64,000 nt of DNA from Platanthera guangdongensis (lineage: Eukaryota; Streptophyta; Magnoliopsida; Asparagales; Orchidaceae): positions 85,620,564 through 85,684,563 of the forward strand of contig CM077166.1 of the NCBI GenBank assembly GCA_039583875.1. The letters are read 5' to 3'. How positions within the stretch are numbered: the stretch's first letter is position 1; the number at the start of each line of letters is the position of its first letter. A program made the position numbers and the translations under genes. This document shows positions 41,971-54,163 of the stretch, piece by piece. The notes beneath the pieces are model-generated. The model was given only the letters and a program-made list of their open reading frames with translations. It ran no database searches and was not told the origin of the DNA.

Positions 41971-43292
41971 CGAGTTTTTGTAAAAACTCGATGGTGGCCC
42001 GCGAACAGACTCTTTGGGTGGTTGGTTTGATGAATCAAACGTCGCGGGCATGCTAAAAAGCGAGGTTTACAAATAAGAAGAGGCGGGGAAGAAAGAGAAT
42101 TATTTATACAAAAAGTATTTACAAAGGAAAAGAAAAAAAAATTTGTTTTTGAGTTTTTGTTTAATAATTTTTTTTAGTTTTTGTTTTATAATATATTTTT
42201 TTGTTTTTGTTTTATAATTTTTTTTGAGTTTTTAGATTATAAAAACAAGGAAAAATTTTTTTTGGGTTTTTAATATTTTTTTTAGGTGCAGAAAATAAAG
42301 ATGCAGAAAATAAGAAACTAAGAATACACCCCCATACTTAAACCCAACATTGTACCCAATGTTACAATCTAAGTATACGAAACGATTAATATACAAAATA
42401 TAATATGGGCAAAATAAAGGGGAGGGGGGTCAGAACCACCCTTACACGAGTTCGGGGAGGCCCGGGTTGAAACCCTGCATTATTTTAGAAGAAGTAGCAA
42501 AAACATAACAGAAAAATAAAACGAAAAAGATAAACTCGGCCTAAAGTGTGCGGGCGGTAGGGGCAAATGTGTAAGTGACGCGTAAGCTAACGTCTTAGCT
42601 GTTGAGTGGGACAAATAAGCGAGCCCCTAGTGTGCGAAACGTGTCGATGCAAATAAATATATAAGTTTTAGAATAAAAAGGTTTTATTTATTGAAGGTAT
42701 TTATTATTATTGTTTTTTTTTTGGTAAAATGTTTTTGCTTTTTTGAAAAGGAAGAAGTTAAAAACAAACATATAGACGTAAATTTTTATTTTTTTTTGTT
42801 TTTGTGGGTTTTTTTTAAAGTTTTTAAGTTTTAAAGTTTTTTTTATAGTTTTTATTATTATTATTATTATTATTATGTTTTTTTGTTTTTTTTTTCATTT
42901 TTTTTAAGTTTTTAGATTCTTAAGTTTTTTTTTATTTTGAGGTTTTTTTTAGTGTTGGAATTTTTTTTGTCATAAAAATAATGAAAAATTTTTTTTAAAA
43001 AAGTTTTTCGTTTTTAGATTTTTTTTTTGGTTTTATAGGTGTTTCAAGTTTTTAGTTTGATAGGTTTTTTTTATTTTTTTTGGAAACAACACTATTTCAG
43101 TTGTTTTTTTATATATCTAAATATATATGAAATAATTAGTAGAAAATAAATTACTCTTTTTTTAGTTGTTTTTTTTGGAAATTTTTTTTTGTTTAATTTT
43201 GGTCATAAATATTTTGAAAAAACTAAAATTAATAATTCGCTAAAATTTCAAATAACAACTCGAAATTTTCCCCGGCAACGGCGCCAAAAAAT
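40844..43292 (-). other. Internal region of E5, non-coding
   Basis: Very A-rich on the minus strand (T-rich on plus), with ATT-repeat tracts at 41933-41970 and 42850-42876. No ORF with a recognisable domain. Minus GTATGAGGGTATT at 40844-40856 is a weak polypurine tract beside the 3' LTR; a similar GTTTAAGTATGGGGG motif lies at 42328-42343. Confidence 0.75.
43270..43286 (-). promoter_or_regulatory. Primer-binding site, tRNA-Asp, E5
   Basis: Plus ccccggcaacggcgcca is identical to the 3' 17 nt of plant tRNA-Asp; the minus strand reads TGGCGCCGTTGCCGGGG, 6 nt from the 5' LTR. Confidence 0.93.
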
Positions 43293-45573
43293 TGATTGGT
43301 ATTCGCATCAAGTCCGAAAACTTAATGCGGTTAAAACTCCAAAAATAGGTTAGGATGCGTGGCGCCCCGGGCGATTTTATTTAAGTAGAAAAGCGGATTT
43401 GGTTTTTATTTAGAAAACGGGGCACGCATATTTATTTATTTGGATATAAAACGATGTGATCGAGTTTTAACGAAAGGAGGTAAGTGCACCTATCGTGAGT
43501 AGTACAAGATATTTCGGGTGGAATATCGAGGTCGTATTGTTCTCGGGGTCAGTTCGTTTATTTCTAATCTTCCCTGGAGGAGAATATTATTTTAACGATA
43601 ATTACTTGTCGGGTAATATATATATATATATATAATAAAAAAGGGCAATAAAAATGAAAGCAAAAAAGGTGGAGCCGATGAAGAGCTTAGCTCGATGGTA
43701 CCGAATAAAATTGAACTAAAATATACTTTAAATAAAAAGATATTCTAAATTTCTAATTAATTAAGGTGGAGACTTGGCCGTGGAGGTTCCACTAAAATGA
43801 GCTCACCTATCTATAGAACTATCGCTCACCTGAACGCTAAGACTATTCGACCGGGCTCTCATCCGACGAAAGATTCCTCTTAATGCCCGCATTACGCTAA
43901 GAACCCCGCTATTGGGTGGGGAACCCAATCTAGTAGAGTTGGCGCGCCTCCTTTCTCGAGGGTTAGTGCGGAACTTCATTTACCAAGGGGTGATCGGTCC
44001 ATATGTATGGCCTCTCGGCTAGCTAGCGTATGGACTACGGAAATAGGGCCCACACATCGATTATGTGGTCCTATGCGTCATAAACCCTAGGCAAACCTTA
44101 AGTGATTTTAATTAATTAGAAAATAAGGACCTTTAATTATTTTAAGCTATTTTATCTGTCCCAATGCTCTTCGATACTGAGTGCTAAGAACGTTAGCCAC
44201 TCATCAGAATGGGGACGGCAGCGATGAAAAAGCAGAAAATTAAAGCAGTAAAATAAAGTAGGAAAATGACAGCAGTAAATGGAAAGCAGTAAATTGCAAG
44301 TCCTACTCAAACGAGTAGGACTGAAATGAAAGCTGTAAAAGTGCAAGTCCCAGCTCAAATGAGTGGGCGGGAAAAATAAAGCAAGTCCTACTCAAACGAG
44401 TAGGAGAAAATAAATGCAATTACAAGTCCATTCCAATTATTATAATAAAGACCGGCCATTTAACTCAAGTGAGTAGGCGGTAAATAAAATACAACCATTT
44501 AACTCCTAGCGAGTAGGCGGAAAATAAAAGCTAACACTCACGCAGTCGAGATAAAATTAAAACACACCCACTCTACAGAAAGTAAACACACTCTTCTGGA
44601 ATTGAAATACGCACACACACGACAGAAATAAAAACGCACACGTACAAGTCCTACTGAAATGAGTAGGCGGGAAATAAAAGCACGACATTTAACTTTTAAC
44701 GAGTAGGCGAAAATAGATGCAACACACGCACGCAGTCTATAGAATTGAAAGAAAGCAGTTTAAACTAACTCATACACGCACACACACTTGCAAAAAAATA
44801 GGAAAAACAACGTGACTAAAAAATTAAAACAACTACATTTCTACCGCTAGAATGCAGTAGAATTGAATAAAAAGTAAAAAAAAAATTTAAAAGAGCAAAA
44901 TTTTTTGCACATAAATGAAAAGTGCAAGTGCTCGATAAATTGAAATGAATACATTTCTACCGATAGAATGCAGTAGAAATGCATAAAATGAAGAAATAAA
45001 ATTTAAACGGGCAAAAAGTTTTTGAAAATAAAAGCGAAAATGAAGTGTTTGAAAAATTAAAACGACTATATATACGTTCCTATAACTCCGTAAAAGTGGT
45101 GAAAAGGTGAAAATTAAGTAAAAAGGACAAAAAGTTTTACGACCTAAAAGGAAAATCTAAGTTAGTGAAAAATCAAAACAACTTTGAAAATGCTTTTACA
45201 GATTTATAGGAATGCATAAAAAGCTAGAAAAAGCCAAAGTCTAACCAAAACTAAGTAAGAAATAACTAAGTATAATAACATGAAAATTAATCTCATACAC
45301 ACACACACACACACGCGAAAGACAACAAAAATAATGTTAAAACAAAATAAAAGAAATAAGATTGCATAAGAGAGGCATAGATCCATTCCAAAACCACATA
45401 AAGAGACAAAAATCAAAACATTTATTAAGCTAAAACGAAATTTACAGAAGGCTAAAAATAAATATAAGAGAGGGGGAGAAAGTAACTTTACTTAGCTTGG
45501 AAATGCATCTAACAGCCGGCCCCTATACAAAATGGTGCCAAAAAGTGGAACAGCAGCTCAAACAGAAGGCTGC

Positions 45574-45582
45574 AATTTATAG
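45574..45582 (-). promoter_or_regulatory. TATA box of the E5 5' LTR
   Basis: The minus strand reads TCTATAAATTGC, about 15 bp downstream of the hairpin cluster. It is conserved in the other LTR near 40108-40116. Confidence 0.65.
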
Positions 45583-45596
45583 ACAAAAAAATTCAT

Positions 45597-46137
45597 CGGA
45601 CACGCCCTCCGACACGGGCGTGTCAGGGGGCGTGTCAGCACTATTCACAGTTAATTTCGGTGATCTGACGGTGTTTTGATGTTGCGGCGGAAATCGCGGC
45701 GGTCACGCCCCAGGTCACGGGCGTGATGGTGGGCGTGTCGGGGAGGTTGAACTGGGTGCCATTTGCGTCAAAAGTCGTCGGCGGCTGTTTGTCGGGGTAG
45801 GTGGCGGGGTCACGCCCTAGGTCACGGCCATGACTCTAGGCGTGTCGGGTTGGCTCGACGAACGTCGAGCGAAAAACATCAAGCGGATGGTCACGAGCTT
45901 GGGTCACGCCTCGTGTCAAATGACAAGGGCGTGTCGCTGGGCGTGTCAGCTGGGTCGACGATCGTTGAGCGCGATTTCGTCGATCTAGATGGTCACGGCC
46001 ATGGGTCACGGGCGTGACTCGGGCGACACGGGCGTGACATGGGCGTGTCACGCTATTTCTTCAAAAATTGTTCATTTCTCAGGATTTTGACGTATCACGC
46101 CCTGGTCACGGGAATGACCAACAGTATACGGGCGTGT
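45597..46137. repeat. Hairpin cluster in E5 U3
   Basis: Repeats of CACGGGCGTG-type inverted motifs. The cleanest, at 45597-45637, has outer arms GACACGCCC/GGGCGTGTC enclosing GACACG-GG-CGTGTC. CTCGACGAACGTCGAG-type repeats lie at about 45853-45871 and 45955-45980. The other LTR carries the same cluster at 40142-40680 with more mismatches. Confidence 0.82.
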
Positions 46138-46311
46138 ACTCTGATTTTTTGACAATTTTTCCTAAAAAATTCAGGAAACAAAAATAACTCTAAGTTAGAA
46201 AATATTTACAAAAAGGAAGCAATTTATTAAGGAAAAACAACAAAAAATAACAAAAAGAAACTAATACATCTTATTTAATGTATATAAAAACAGTATATTT
46301 ACAACTCATCA

Positions 46312-46386
46312 ATTTCCAACCCATACAGCCAAGGGCGTATAACCTTGGGCAGCAGTAAGCGATCCGCCAACCCGATGTGGTGACTG
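46312..46386 (+). pseudogene. gag: E4 gag C-terminal end
   Basis: Plus-frame sequence FQPIQPRAYNLGQQ, a TAA, then AIRQPDVVTG, aligning to G3's QPRVYNLGLQEAIKQADMVTG. The TAA replaces a Glu codon. The VTG codon is split by the intron that follows. Confidence 0.75.
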
Positions 46387-46459
46387 GTCTGAAAGTTTGA
46401 GTTAATCTTTTTTTATCTTAGACATTCAAGATCGTTTATGTATGTTGTATATGTTTTAG
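46387..46459 (+). other. Putative 73-bp GT-AG intron between gag and protease (E4)
   Basis: gtgactg|gtctga ... atgttttag|gctttg. Splicing joins DVVTG in frame to FVLVFGFPARVLFDTGA. Unspliced, the frame stops at a TGA within about 15 nt. Position and phase match the G3 intron, but the two introns differ in sequence. Confidence 0.72.
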
Positions 46460-49400
46460 GCTTTGTGTTAGTTTTTGGGTTCCCCGCTAGGGTATTGTTT
46501 GATACGGGAGCATCGCACTCCTTACTTGGGGAAAGCTTTATCCGGAGTATTGGAGTTGAGTCGTTCCCGGCGGACACAAAGCTGAAGTTGCGCATGCCCA
46601 ATGGGTCATCCATGACTACCGGGGCGAAGGGGCGCAATTGTTGGAGTTTGGATGGAGTTGACTTCACGTTGGTTGCGGCGGTTCTACCGTTGGTTGAGTT
46701 CGATTTAATATTGGGAATGGACTAGATTGTAGAGCAGCGTGTCAGTATTGACTACCAATCTAAGGTGGTGACGTTGAGAAGTGAAGGGGAGGAAGAAATT
46801 ACGTTTGAGTGCCTTAGTGGAGTGGACTGCTCCCTGATTTCGGCCATGTAGCTGGTGCATGCAGTTAACCAGGGAGGAGTAGATCTTGTAGCATTGTTGA
46901 ACGTTTGCCTTTCCAAGCTATCACTTGGAGATGTGCCGGTAGTGGCAGAGTTTGAGGATGTGTTTCCCGAGGAGCGTCCTGGAGCACCTCCTCGACGGGA
47001 GATCGATTTCTTGATTGAGTTAGTGCCAGAGCCTAGGTCGGTGTCACGTCCTCCTTTTAGGACGGCACCAAAAGAGTTGGTCAAACTCAAAGTACTGTTG
47101 TAGGAACTGTTAGAGCAGGGGAATATTAGACCCAGTTCTTCACCTTGGAGCGCGTCAGTGTTGTTTATGAAGAAGAAAGACGGTAGTATACGGTTGTGCA
47201 TAGACTACTGACAGTTGAATAAACTGATTGTTAAGAATAAGTATCTAATTCCTCGGATAGATGACCTGTTCGACCAGTTAGTGGGATCTGTGGTGTATTC
47301 TAAGTTGGACTTGAAGTCCGGATACTATCAGTTGCGGTTTCTACATGAGGACATACTCAAGAAGGATTTTGAAACGAGGTATGGTCATTTCAAGTTCTCG
47401 GTGATGTCGTTCAGGCTGACGAACGCACCATCAGTATCCATGAGTCTGATGAATCAAGTATTTTGTGAGTACTTGAACTCTTTTGTAATCGTCTTTATTT
47501 ACGATTTCTTGGTATACTCCAAATCGGAGGCGGAACATGAGACTCATTTGCGATTGGTGTTGAAAGTGTTGAGAGAGAACCAGTTTTATGCAAAGTTCTC
47601 AAAGTGTGAGTTTTGGTTGGAGAAGGTGGCATTTCTGGGACATGTGATTAGTGGTGATGGGGTGGCAGTTGATCCTGAAAAAGTGGAGGCCATCAGAGAT
47701 TGGCCAGTTTTGAGGACCGTGGCGGAAGTCCGAAGTATGCTTGGACTAGCCAGGTACTATATAAGGTCTGTGGAATACTTTTCGCGGACAGCTCATCCCC
47801 TTACTTCTCTAACACGTAAGGATCAGATGTTTGTGTGGACTCAAGAGTGCAATCGGGCGTTTGACCCCCTAAAGGAAAAAATGAAGACAACTCCAATCCT
47901 AAGACTGCCTAAAGGGACTAAAGGATTTTAGATTTCCAGTGACCCATCAGGATGTGGTCTGGGTTGCGTGGAGGTGTAACATGGTAGTGTCATAGTTTTT
48001 GTGTCTAGGCAGTTGAAGCCTTATGAGAGGAATTATCCCGTCCATGACTTAGAATTGGCTGCGGTAATTTTTGCACTAAAGTTGTGGCGGCACTATGTTT
48101 ATGGTGCGAAGTTGGAGATCTTCACGGACCACAAAAGCATGAACTATCTTCTAGACCAAAAGGACTTGAATATGCGGCAGCGCAAATGTGTTGAATTTCT
48201 TGGTGACTATGAAGTGCCAATTCTGTATATGTCAGGCAAAGCCAACGTGGTGGCGGTTGCCTTAAGTAGGAAATACACTAGTCAAGGGAGTTGGATCGAA
48301 GTTCATGATGAGCGGTTGATGCGGGATTGTTAGTCCCTTCGCATTAAGTGCGTAGCAAGAGGTGAGTCAAGCATGGCTCGATTTAACTGGATCGAGTTAC
48401 AGAATGACTTATCCGATCATATACGGGAAGCGACTAGTTTGGATGAAGAGTTGCAGCCATTCGTGGTGGAAGCCCAAACGGGCGAGGGTAGAGCTTAGGA
48501 GATTATTAACGGGATCTTGAAGAAGGATGAAAGGATTTGTGTTCCGCAGTTCGGCAAGCTCCGCGAGAAGTTGATGTTGGAGGCTCACTTTAAAAAGTAC
48601 TCCATTCACCCGGGCAGTATGAAGATGTACTTGGATATGAAGAAATCCATTTGGTGGCCTTCTTTGAAGCGTGATATAGCTCTGTATGTGAGCCGGTGTC
48701 AAACCTCTGCCTTAGTGATGGCCTAGTGTCACAAGCCGGGCGGGTTCTTGAAGCCTCTTCTAATTCCCGAATGGAAGTTTGATGACATCTCCATGGATTT
48801 TGTGCATGGCAGGGAAACGACATGATTTTGGTGATTGTGGACCGCTTGACCAAAGTGTCCCATTTCATCCCAAACCGGAAAGAGGGCAACGTGGAGAAGC
48901 TGGTAGAGTTGTATGTTCGCAACATTATGCGACTTCAAAGGATTCCTAAGAGTATAATTATTGATCGCGACAGACAATTCACGTCCAAAAACTGGAGGTT
49001 CGTTCAGATAAGTCTGGGAACAAAGCTTAAGTTCAGTACGACGTTCCATCCTCAAACTGCTGGGCAAACATAAAGAACGAACCGTATAATGGAGGATATG
49101 TTAAGGATGTGTACTCTTGACTTTGGGAAGAAGTGGGAAGATCACCTCTTCATGGTAGAGTTCGCCTATAACAACAGTTACCAAGCAAGTATAAAGATGG
49201 TGCCATACGAAACTTTGTATGGAAGGTGGTGTCGAACGCCAATGTCCTGGATAGAGGCGGGAGACAGTAAACTGTTCGGAAAAGAAGTGGTGGCCAATGC
49301 ATGCGAGTTGGTGCGAACCATTCAGGAGTGAATGAAGGTTGCCTGAGTGCAACAAGCAAAGTATTTTAATGCTCACCATAGGAATGTGGAGTTTGCGGTA

Positions 49401-49817
49401 GGCGACTGGGTCTATCTAAAGATCAAACCATTCAAAGGCGTTTCGCGAATTCACCGACTCAAAAAGTTGAGTCTGAGGTTTTTTGGACTGTTCGAGGTTA
49501 TAGAATGCATCAGAGAAGCAGCTTACCGGTTGGCGTTGTCCATAGAATTGAGTTGATTACACGATGTCTTCCATGTCTCCGTCTTGAGGAAAGCCTTGGT
49601 GGAGGCTAATGAGGTGATCGAACCGACAACGTTGCCGATAGAAGAGGACTTGAGGACGAAAGTCTGTCCGGTGGGCTTAGAGAATTTAGAAGTTAGGCGG
49701 TTACGAAACAAATAGGTGAAACTCATAAAGGTGCACTGGGACAACTGCGGGCAAAATGAGTTCTCTTTGGGGCAAGAACAAACCATGCGTGAAGAGTATC
49801 CCGAGTTGTTTGTATAA
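46460..49817 (+). pseudogene. pol: E4 pol: protease, RT, RNase H, integrase, chromodomain-like tail
   Basis: Tekay-like order on the plus strand: protease (LFDTGASHSLLG) to 46725; RT ([49 protein letters not shown]); RNase H (IFTDHKSMNYLLDQKD, ANVVAVALSRK); the integrase zinc region (FKKYSIHPGSMKMYLDMKKS); the integrase core (LVIVDRLTKVSHF, IDRDRQFTSKN, TMEDMLRM); GDWVYLKIKPFKG; and a chromodomain-like end (KVHWDNCGQNE...REEYPELFV), stopping at 49817. The RT active site reads FIYDFLVYS instead of FIDDILVYS, losing a catalytic aspartate. Many stops occur (e.g. 46723, 47101, 47208, 47929, 48331, 48724, 49070). It is an old, dead copy closely related to G3. Confidence 0.9.
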
Positions 49818-49921
49818 TATTGAATGTAAATGAGTGTGTAAAGTTGTAATAATATTTAAATTTGTTGCAACAATTTTCTTGCTATCTTTCTGCATGAAGA
49901 TTAATTTCGGGGACGAAATTC

Positions 49922-49939
49922 TTTTAAGGGGGTAGGAGT
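49922..49939 (+). promoter_or_regulatory. Polypurine tract of E4
   Basis: TTTTAAGGGGGTAGGAGT just before TGTAACACCCC, preceded by 'aatttcggggacgaaatt', the motif seen at this spot in Tekay-like elements. The ~100 bp between the pol stop and here has no gene. Confidence 0.88.
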
Positions 49940-52360
49940 TGTAACACCCCAATTTTAAGAACAAGTCTCTAGAAGCTAACGCCCAACGGTAGTAGTTATC
50001 GCCCGGTGGTAGCTTAGCATTGAGTGCCCAGGCGCTGAGAGCATTGAGTGGCCAGGCGCTGGGAGCATTGAGTTCTAGCGCGCACAATAGCTAGGTACCG
50101 CTCGGCGATAGCTCTGTTTCGTCGAGCGTCGATCGAAAGATCTGTTCGTCAAGCGCTGGATGATTACCGCCCGACGATAGTAGCTATCGCCCGGGGATAG
50201 CCCTGTTTCGTCGAACGTCAAACTTCTCGAGAAAAACTCTTCCGCGCGGCGATAGCAATATCATCGGCGTAGCGCGACATTATTTTCTGGCCGAGCGCTC
50301 GGGAACCTACCCCTCGGCAGTAGGTAGTTACCGCCCGGCGGTAGTGGACGGAAGAAATTCCATCGTTTGTCTTTATAGCCGTCTGATTTCATTTAGTGTT
50401 TGATTCTAAGACCCTAAACTCTCCTCCAGAGTGCTTATATAGGGCTGAACGGTTGTTTCTCTTAATTTTCTCATTTAGGAAGTGAGAGTTAGGGTTTGGA
50501 AGAGAATGGTGGGAGGAGGAAGAAGAGAGCTTTCTTCCGCCATTGACGGAGCTTCACACCTCCGATCGTCGTTCCGAGGATAGATCCGGGTAGAGGACGC
50601 GAAGGCGTTTGTTTTCATCCGTGCAAGACAAGGGTTTCATGGCTATGAAGAGGAGTCATAAGGTAACGACACTTCTTCCCTCAGTTTTAGGATGCGTGTG
50701 TGGCATCGACTCTATTATTTTTTTCCTTTAAGCATTCTAAGCATCAGATCTCTCAAATGCGAGGGATTAGGGTTGCCATGGTTCAAGAAGAGCCATCGGG
50801 TCGATTGTGTCTGTCCCCGGCATGTTATTGCACTAGAAATCTGATTCATTAGTGGATAAGGCATTGTCGGTGAAGCCGCAGTCGCGACCATTAGTCCGAC
50901 TCAGTGATGTTGTATTGCGAGCCTTAATGATTTTGTAGAAATCCGTTAGCGGCAAGATGCCATCTATGATGATGTTGTATGCCCCCCTTATTCTGCTCGA
51001 TTATGCGTAATCGGAACCGGACAAGGTAACATCTGCAATGATGGTAGATGATTTGCTTGGAGTGCGGGACCGGACAAGGTTAGCTCCGCTGTGACGGCAG
51101 ATGGTTTCCTTATGGCACGGGACCAGAAAACGTTAGCTCCATTGTGACGGGAGATGGTTTCCTTGGGGCACCACATCGGACAAGGTTACCTCCATTGCGA
51201 CGGTAGATGTCTTCCTTTGGGCACGGGAACGTTACAGTACGCACGTTAGATTTGGGTGGGAAAGGTTTGGGATTGTGATGTGCTAAGGCGTGATTTTTGT
51301 GTACAGTCTGCTAGCTAGCCTGTGACATTGCAAAGTCATGTGTGGAGTGTGTCCAAGCGAGACAAGTCCCCCTTCTATGGAACTGAAGAGAATGTTGAGC
51401 TTTGGGCAAGCCCAGACGATTCCAGCTGGGTCCTGCTGGGTCTCCTTTAGTGGACTTGATCACGATATTGGAACCGGGCCTGGGTCGTTGCAAACGGGTG
51501 GGGTCTAGCAAGGTTTCTTATCAGTTTGTTTGTGTGGCAGCTTGTAAGCCGTTTGGGGAAATCTAGAGTACCATAGTGTTTGCGGTTTATTTGCCGTTTG
51601 GGGGAATTTACAGTATCCTTGTGTTTGCAGCTTGAACGCCTATGGGTAAATTAGAAGTACCCAATGTGATGATGTGCTAGAAGCATATGCTTTAGGGTGC
51701 CTTTGGTGAAACTCGGGATTGCATTAATGCTGCATTGTAGGCCCCTTTTATTATATGCTCAACATAAAAACGTGTTTGCTATATGAGACATCCAAATCTA
51801 TTTTTATAGCTTTACATGTTATTGTATTTTCCATACGAAGTGCTGACCTGCAGGGTGATGTCGTGCCCCGGTGTCCGCTAGTGACGGCTGGGAGGAGATA
51901 TGTTGGTTACACAGTTTAGGTCAGCCTTTGCTGACCCACATTACAACCTAATTTTTACAGGGTAAGGATCGCATGCACGAGCAAGCTCGCCGGACAAAAA
52001 GGCCTAAACCTTCATGAAGTGTTACAAGATGTGTTATAGCTCTGTTTTGTGGAATGTGATGCTTTATGTTCTATGATTCTGGCTTGCATGTCGAGGTAGC
52101 CTAGGAGTGCTTGTGTACGTTGCTTTTGTGTAATGTTGTTTCAATCTTCTGGACAATTGGATATTATAAGGCCTTAAGGCCATTTATGATACTTCTGTAG
52201 TGGTGGATAGCTTCTACTTTTTTTTTTGTTTCCGCAATTTTATTCTGAGTTTTGAGATGGGTAAACTTATATCATCTTTTAATGCTTAAGATGTGGCGTC
52301 TATATGTTGTGGGGCCCCGGTCAGACCATATTATATGGTCATTACAGTGGAGGTGTCACA
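49940..52360 (+). repeat. 3' LTR of E4
   Basis: 2,421 bp, TGTAACACCCCAATTTT...GGAGGTGTCACA. The first ~500 bp is rich in 'taccgcccggcggtag/ tcgtcgagcg' repeats (49975-50350); the rest matches 15917-17243. 'ttatatagggctgaacgg' near 50437 could be the TATA box. No genes. Confidence 0.87.
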
Positions 52361-54163
52361 TAAACATCCCCGACAGACAACTCATGTTATGCTAGAATCT
52401 AGATTTATAATAAGTATAGGAAATGTCTTTGCGCTAACTAGAAAGTAGTGTTTTAGTTTTGAAAGAGGTGGCAAGTATGAAATACTAATAATAATGTTTT
52501 TATAAGTTAAAATATCTAACATGCAACCTAGCATAAAGCCATCCCATAGATCAAGTATAAACAGCCACAGAAGACAGGCATACTCAGCAGCTTAGCAATG
52601 TAATTAGACATTTCGAAAGAAAACTGCCAGTGGTTGTCAACAACCTGACACGAAACCACTAGTGAGCATGTATGTCTCTACTAACAAGAGAACAACCGAA
52701 AACTACCTCACAACGGTGAGGAAGACCTCTGCAACATAGCAGTCCAATAACAACACCAACATAACTGCTCAACCGGCTATTGCCCTGAACCTGAGCCATT
52801 CAAAAGAAGAACACCTCAACAAGAAAATAAAAGTGGCAAAGGAAAATAATCATGTAATAAGTGCAAAGTAAGAGATGGGTTTACTAAACCCGAGTACAAA
52901 AATGTTGAATACCACAACTGCTTAGCCAAATAAATTTAAGTACTGTAAAATTCGAAGTAAATGAGTCAATTGGATAATTACACAAAGTGCGGAACGAAGC
53001 CACGCTTCGACAATATCTTCAAGGATTAACATTAAAGCATAGGCTGATCTAACAAGCAAACTGAGCAAAAAACAACTTGAATAAAACGTGAATCATTAAC
53101 ACTTGGCAAAAACAACCGGGCGGAGTCAGTGACCAATTGTCCCATACCAATCTCCTAAGCCCAAATGTCTCAAAAAAGGCACTGCGGTGGTGACCAATGT
53201 CCAAACCCAACCAAACATTCTCAGAAAACAGAGGCCAAACATCCACCAAGTGCAATGATCAACAAACCAACAACCAGTTGGTGATCATTTGTCCATTGCC
53301 AACCTTCATAGCCGAAGAAACATCAGATCCTACCAAAATCCCAAGTCTAAACCTTAAGAAAACTTAAAGCAATCCTAAAAACAACCTAAGGACCAAACAC
53401 GCCGAATTAGATAAAAACAACGAAAAATTTCTACGTCCTAGCAAACTCGGCGACTATACCCGACGAAACACCTGCATACTCGAGAAATTCTAGGCGATAC
53501 TGGACGAATCTCTCCATACTCGACGAGAATACCTTGCGACGTCCGGCGATACTCAACGATTTTCCTGTCGATACTCGACGAATGGACACACGACGTTTGT
53601 CGAACTGCATTAAGCTAACCTATGATTCTCGCCGAAAATGACTTATCTAATTCGGCGATACTCGTCGAATTGGGCTGGCGATACTTGCTGAATCAATCTT
53701 AAGCTAACATTTGGTTTTCGGCGACAACAAATGATAAACGCTGAAAATCACTTAACCTATTCGGCGATACTAACTGAATTCTTACCCGATACTCGCCGAA
53801 ATCTACTTAGGCTACGTACTGTTACTCGACGAAAATTCCATACCTAAACCCGACGATACTCGACGAAATTCAACTTGATATACGCCAAATTTTACTTGAA
53901 TCAATTTCTTGGTTTCTATGGTTTGGCCAAAAATCAAGATCTAACCTCGAGGTTCTTCCATACTCATCCTACACTACTCCTAATCTCTATGGGAGGAAGA
54001 AAAGTGGTAGATAAGGACCGAAATCAAAACAAGCAAGGAAAGAGATCCACTTGCCTCGATACTTTGGAGAAACATCGTCCACTCGCGCCACTTCAAGGAT
54101 TTGGCCCTAAAATGCCCTAAGCATCGTTTCCTGAAATGTTTTTAGGAGAAAGGAGGTTAAAAC
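52361..54163. other. LTR-like non-coding DNA, interrupted by SIRE-B
   Basis: No domain-bearing ORF. Part (about 54000-54060, 'cacttgcctcgat...ggagaaa') resembles 17295-17345 in the LTR-like block, and 53450-53880 is a dispersed CGATACTCGACGAA repeat cluster. Probably the antisense of another Tekay-like LTR into which SIRE-B inserted at 54164; its other side lies beyond the window. Confidence 0.45.
53450..53880. repeat. CGATACTCGACGAA-type repeat cluster
   Basis: About fifteen imperfect copies of 'ggcgatactcgacgaa' separated by variable spacers. It is another TCGA-centred array in a presumed LTR, with a sequence different from the other arrays. Confidence 0.7.

Larger units (their letters stand above)
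37938..46311 (-). mobile_element. E5: large non-autonomous LTR element (LARD-like), tRNA-Asp primed
   Basis: Two long LTRs (37938-40843 and 43293-46311) flank about 2.45 kb with no coding domains. ATTTC is duplicated at 37933-37937 and 46312-46316. A 17-nt primer site for tRNA-Asp lies beside the right LTR, so the element reads on the minus strand. tRNA-Asp priming is typical of the Athila/Tat branch of Ty3/gypsy, which would have supplied proteins in trans. The insertion interrupts E4 gag. Confidence 0.9.
43293..46311 (-). repeat. 5' LTR of E5
   Basis: 3,019 bp, plus-strand TGATTGGTATT...AACTCATCA. It contains GACACG-GG-CGTGTC and TCGACGA...TCGTCGA inverted repeats (45597-46137) directly upstream, in element sense, of a TATA box at 45574-45582. 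A (CA)n run lies at 45297-45314. No genes. Confidence 0.9.

Noticed and set aside
42440..42480. A tRNA-like T arm ('cccgggttgaaaccctg')
   Set aside because: No acceptor, D or anticodon arm could be matched around it.
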